Assembly: GCA_964400685.1 (NCBI GenBank)
Contig: CAYNVT010000055.1
Span: 1 to 24,856, forward strand
Reading direction: 5' to 3'
DNA: 24,856 bases
From: DATCTV01 sp964400685
GTDB lineage: Bacteria; Desulfobacterota; Desulfomonilia; UBA1062
Below, piece after piece: positions 22,552 to 24,856 of the stretch. The notes under the pieces were generated by a model. It was not told where the DNA came from. It made no database searches and saw nothing but the letters and a program-made list of their open reading frames with translations. Position numbers and translations under genes: made by a program. Numbering within the stretch: position 1 is the first letter of the stretch; the number at the start of each line of letters is the position of its first letter.

Positions 22552-24225
22552 TCATTTGACGAACCTGCCGAACCAGTAGGCAAACCTGAAATCCACACCC
22601 GGCAGGAGACAGCCGCCGTTGCCGCCTCCGTTCGGTTTGTACGGATTAGACCGCCAGTGGTAATTGCTGGGCGGCCTTACGCTCTGAGGAATCGGCTTGT
22701 CGGTAATGAGGTCATTATTTCTTCCTACATTCCCGAGGACCTTAACATGAGTTCCGTCGTTCAGTATGCATTCACCGCTTGCAATCTCGGCATCGTCACA
22801 GTTGATAACAGTTTCATCCCAGTAAGGCGGCTCATGGAATCCGTAAAGCGTATTTATCCCCCTGTTCACAGCGTCAAAATCAGGCGCTTGCCTCATCTTA
22901 TTAAAAGCAGAGGCACCGGAGTAGTTGGCAGCATAAACAAAGTCATAAAGGCTGTATGAATAATCCTTGGGTTTTGTATGCGAGATGCCGGTTTTGTAAA
23001 GGTGTTGTATTGTCGCATACCTTACCTTGTCTCTCACTTTCTCATCGCTGATATAACGGCCTGCAAGAAGCGCCCCCTGAAATGCCATATTTGTGTTGCT
23101 GTAATTAGTAATCTTATCAAGATTTACGCCCAGAACATTTAAAACGATGATGTTATCCAGATGTCTCTGAGCGATCAGCTCATCATAAAGATAACTTTCA
23201 AGTTCGGAGTCCTCAGAACAATAGGCCAGGGCTGCCACGATTCCCAATGACATCAGTGAATAAAACCCGTCCTTAACCGGCAGCCAGGCAAGATATACCC
23301 TGTCCCAGTTGTTCTCATTCAGGTAGCCGTGATAAGTCGTACGGCCGTCGGCGTCAAAGATTTCCAGATCGAAGGCCATGCCGTTGCTGCCCGGCCCGCC
23401 TGTACGTTTGACCATGAGGGAATGCCCCAGCTCTTTTGCATACAGCTGAAGCCTGTCCTTTGTTTCTTCCGGAATTGAGGCGTCATCTCTGACGGCTTCC
23501 CATATGGCGGCAAAAGCGGTTGCCCAGCCAATGTACTGGTCACGGCTGCATGAGTCAGTCCACACATAGTTTGAGAACTTTCCGTCAACAGAATTATCCC
23601 CTCTTAAGGTGCCGTTGTCCTTGACCTCGGGAAGAGGATTGCCGTCTGAGTCAAAAAGAGGTGTCGTCACCGCTGTCTTATAGGAAGTAGGAATATCCGT
23701 CCTGCAGAATCCCCTGGCAATAACCCCTTCAACACCAGTTATTTCCACTGCAACGAAGAGGCCTTCAATATCCCTTTTCAGAAATTCTCTTGCCCTGTCC
23801 ACGTCCTCCTGTGAATAGCCCGAATCCCTGAGCACCGCATATCTGTACGCATCAGCGGCAATACCGACGCCTGCATAAAGCCCTGCCGTCATCTGGAATT
23901 CAGGAATAACATCGAACACTTCCTTTCCTGAATATGCGGAAAAATCCCAGCTGTCGGTATTTTTGAGAAAATCGCTGATAAGCTGCCTCTCAGCAATATT
24001 GGCAAGAGGCACTCCGGCGTCATTATTTATTCCGTTCCCGGCGCAGTTGAAAATAAGATGCTGCCTGTCATACATGTCCGCCTTTTTCTCGAGCACTGCA
24101 TCATAGCCCTTTTCAAGAGGACCCGGAATCAGCGATGTGCCTTCATAATCGGGTTTCGGACAACCGCACAGGATGGCAACCAATGCCAGAGATAAGACTA
24201 TTTGCAACCTCTTCACATTCCCCAT
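22552..24225 (-). CDS. Large secreted lipoprotein of unknown function
   Basis: 557 residues. The signal peptide ends in lipobox LCGC with lipidated Cys22. The body is mostly alpha-helical, with repeated helical pairs (IGWATAFAAIWEAVRDD, FYSLMSLGIVAALAYC, MAFQGALLAGRYIS), suggesting an alpha/alpha toroid or similar helical barrel. It also has a beta-rich, cysteine-containing segment near 470-500 (INCDDAEIASGECIL). The C-terminus has a PNGGGNGGC linker and an aromatic end (FRFAYWFGRF). Several isolated cysteines could form disulfides. I do not recognise a family or catalytic motif. ATG with GGAGG five nt upstream. It lies 62 nt downstream of the glycerophosphodiesterase gene on the same strand, so co-transcription is likely. 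Confidence 0.8.
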   Translation of the reverse strand: MGNVKRLQIVLSLALVAILCGCPKPDYEGTSLIPGPLEKGYDAVLEKKADMYDRQHLIFNCAGNGINNDAGVPLANIAERQLISDFLKNTDSWDFSAYSGKEVFDVIPEFQMTAGLYAGVGIAADAYRYAVLRDSGYSQEDVDRAREFLKRDIEGLFVAVEITGVEGVIARGFCRTDIPTSYKTAVTTPLFDSDGNPLPEVKDNGTLRGDNSVDGKFSNYVWTDSCSRDQYIGWATAFAAIWEAVRDDASIPEETKDRLQLYAKELGHSLMVKRTGGPGSNGMAFDLEIFDADGRTTYHGYLNENNWDRVYLAWLPVKDGFYSLMSLGIVAALAYCSEDSELESYLYDELIAQRHLDNIIVLNVLGVNLDKITNYSNTNMAFQGALLAGRYISDEKVRDKVRYATIQHLYKTGISHTKPKDYSYSLYDFVYAANYSGASAFNKMRQAPDFDAVNRGINTLYGFHEPPYWDETVINCDDAEIASGECILNDGTHVKVLGNVGRNNDLITDKPIPQSVRPPSNYHWRSNPYKPNGGGNGGCLLPGVDFRFAYWFGRFVK

Positions 24226-24287
24226 AACAACCTCCGGTTAAACCTCTTTAATAGCCCGTTATTCAGGATATAAAGCGATTTATTTTT

Positions 24288-24856
24288 TTAAAGCCCTCTC
24301 AGATAAGTGACAAGTATATCGATCCTGTCACTCTGTATCGAATCGACCCCCCTGTCCAGCATGAGCTTGAAACCATATTTCCCCATCACATCAAATTCAC
24401 CCAGTGCATCCATATGAATCTTTATTCCTTTCGAATGGATAAAATCCGCCACTTCAGGTTTTATATCTTCGTACAACATCTCAAACATGACAATTGGGCT
24501 AAGGGCATCAATGAATTCCTGCGCCTCCTCCTGAGTCTCAACTGCCGCCAGGAGTGATATGAAAGCATTCTGCGAGCGTGCGGCATACCCCTCGGCGATA
24601 CTGCCCACAAGAAGGTACGCAGAATCTATCATGTCCTCTTCCTGTATAATTTCCACAATCTGGGCGATGTCTGGCGTCTTGATATCGACATACACCATAG
24701 TCTTACCCTTCATGAATGCCATCACTTCTCTGAGCGTTGGGACTTTCTGGTCAGCCATTGCCTTGCTGACAGCCCTTATCTTGAGAGCTTTTATCTCTGC
24801 CAGCGTAAGGTCGGAAACTTTCCCTTTGCCGTATGTCGTCCTGTCGACAGTCTCAT
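24288..24856 (-). CDS. Glycerophosphodiester phosphodiesterase (5' partial)
   Basis: The frame is open to the window edge, so the N-terminus is missing; 189 codons are visible. The first visible residues ETVDRTTYGKGKVSDLTLAEIK match the GDPD-family insertion region after the first catalytic histidine, and VPTLREVM...VYVDIK follows as the second metal-binding strand (usually IEIK). The end, GVDSIQSDRIDIL, matches the last TIM-barrel strand (GVDGIxTDxP). The enzyme cleaves glycerophosphodiesters to glycerol-3-phosphate and an alcohol. The catalytic His-Glu-His lies beyond the window, so activity cannot be judged. Several DIK/DSI departures from the consensus suggest a diverged member. It leads the lipoprotein gene. 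Confidence 0.82.
   Translation of the reverse strand, partial: ETVDRTTYGKGKVSDLTLAEIKALKIRAVSKAMADQKVPTLREVMAFMKGKTMVYVDIKTPDIAQIVEIIQEEDMIDSAYLLVGSIAEGYAARSQNAFISLLAAVETQEEAQEFIDALSPIVMFEMLYEDIKPEVADFIHSKGIKIHMDALGEFDVMGKYGFKLMLDRGVDSIQSDRIDILVTYLRGL

Noticed and set aside
22552..22620. Sorting signal such as MYXO-CTERM at the lipoprotein C-terminus
   Set aside because: A Gly-rich stretch and a Cys are present, but there is no hydrophobic helix followed by an Arg cluster; the end is aromatic and short.

Overview
The window looks like chromosomal DNA of an anaerobic, flagellated, didermic bacterium, most likely a deltaproteobacterium in the broad sense (Desulfobacterota or a relative). The reasons are a siroheme-dependent heme gene set with ahbC, an FtsX-EnvC-CtpA-YibQ envelope cluster, a FleN-FliA-CheY flagellar regulatory cluster, and densely packed operons with many 4-nt stop/start overlaps. 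This placement is inference from gene content; no rRNA or tRNA gene is visible. Nothing looks like a prophage, insertion sequence or CRISPR array.

Layout. (1) Bases 1-5985, plus strand: a tetrapyrrole operon with precorrin-2 dehydrogenase (5' end cut by the window edge), a HemX/CcsA-like membrane protein, hemA, hemC, a cobA-hemD fusion and ahbC. Together they make 5-aminolevulinate from glutamyl-tRNA, build uroporphyrinogen III, divert it to siroheme and deacetylate didecarboxysiroheme towards heme. hemL, hemB, ahbA, ahbB and ahbD are not here. (2) 5978-8533: a GAF-plus-four-PAS protein with no enzymatic output domain and a C-terminal AT-hook-like tail, convergent with ahbC by 8 nt and divergent from a small XRE-type repressor. 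(3) 8550-13018, minus strand: ftsX, envC, ctpA and a YibQ-family deacetylase-like gene, for division and peptidoglycan hydrolase control. ftsE is missing from its usual place, and a 22-codon ORF with a strong ribosome binding site leads the operon instead. (4) 13167-15668, plus strand: fleN, fliA, cheY and a FliL-like membrane protein, divergent from ftsX. (5) 15676-17937, minus strand: hemW and alanine dehydrogenase, separated by a strong hairpin. (6) 18215-22456, plus strand: metallo-beta-lactamase-fold hydrolase, small lipoprotein, coaBC, family 4 uracil-DNA glycosylase and NfeD-type membrane protease. (7) 22552-24856, minus strand: an unrecognised 557-residue lipoprotein preceded by a glycerophosphodiester phosphodiesterase that runs off the window.

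Most of the content is housekeeping. The parts that deserve attention are the PAS/AT-hook protein, the ftsE-less ftsX locus with its leader ORF, the FliL-like gene ending the fliA cluster, the dyad-rich region upstream of ald, and the unrecognised lipoprotein. I do not see clear evidence of a wholly new defence or mobile system.
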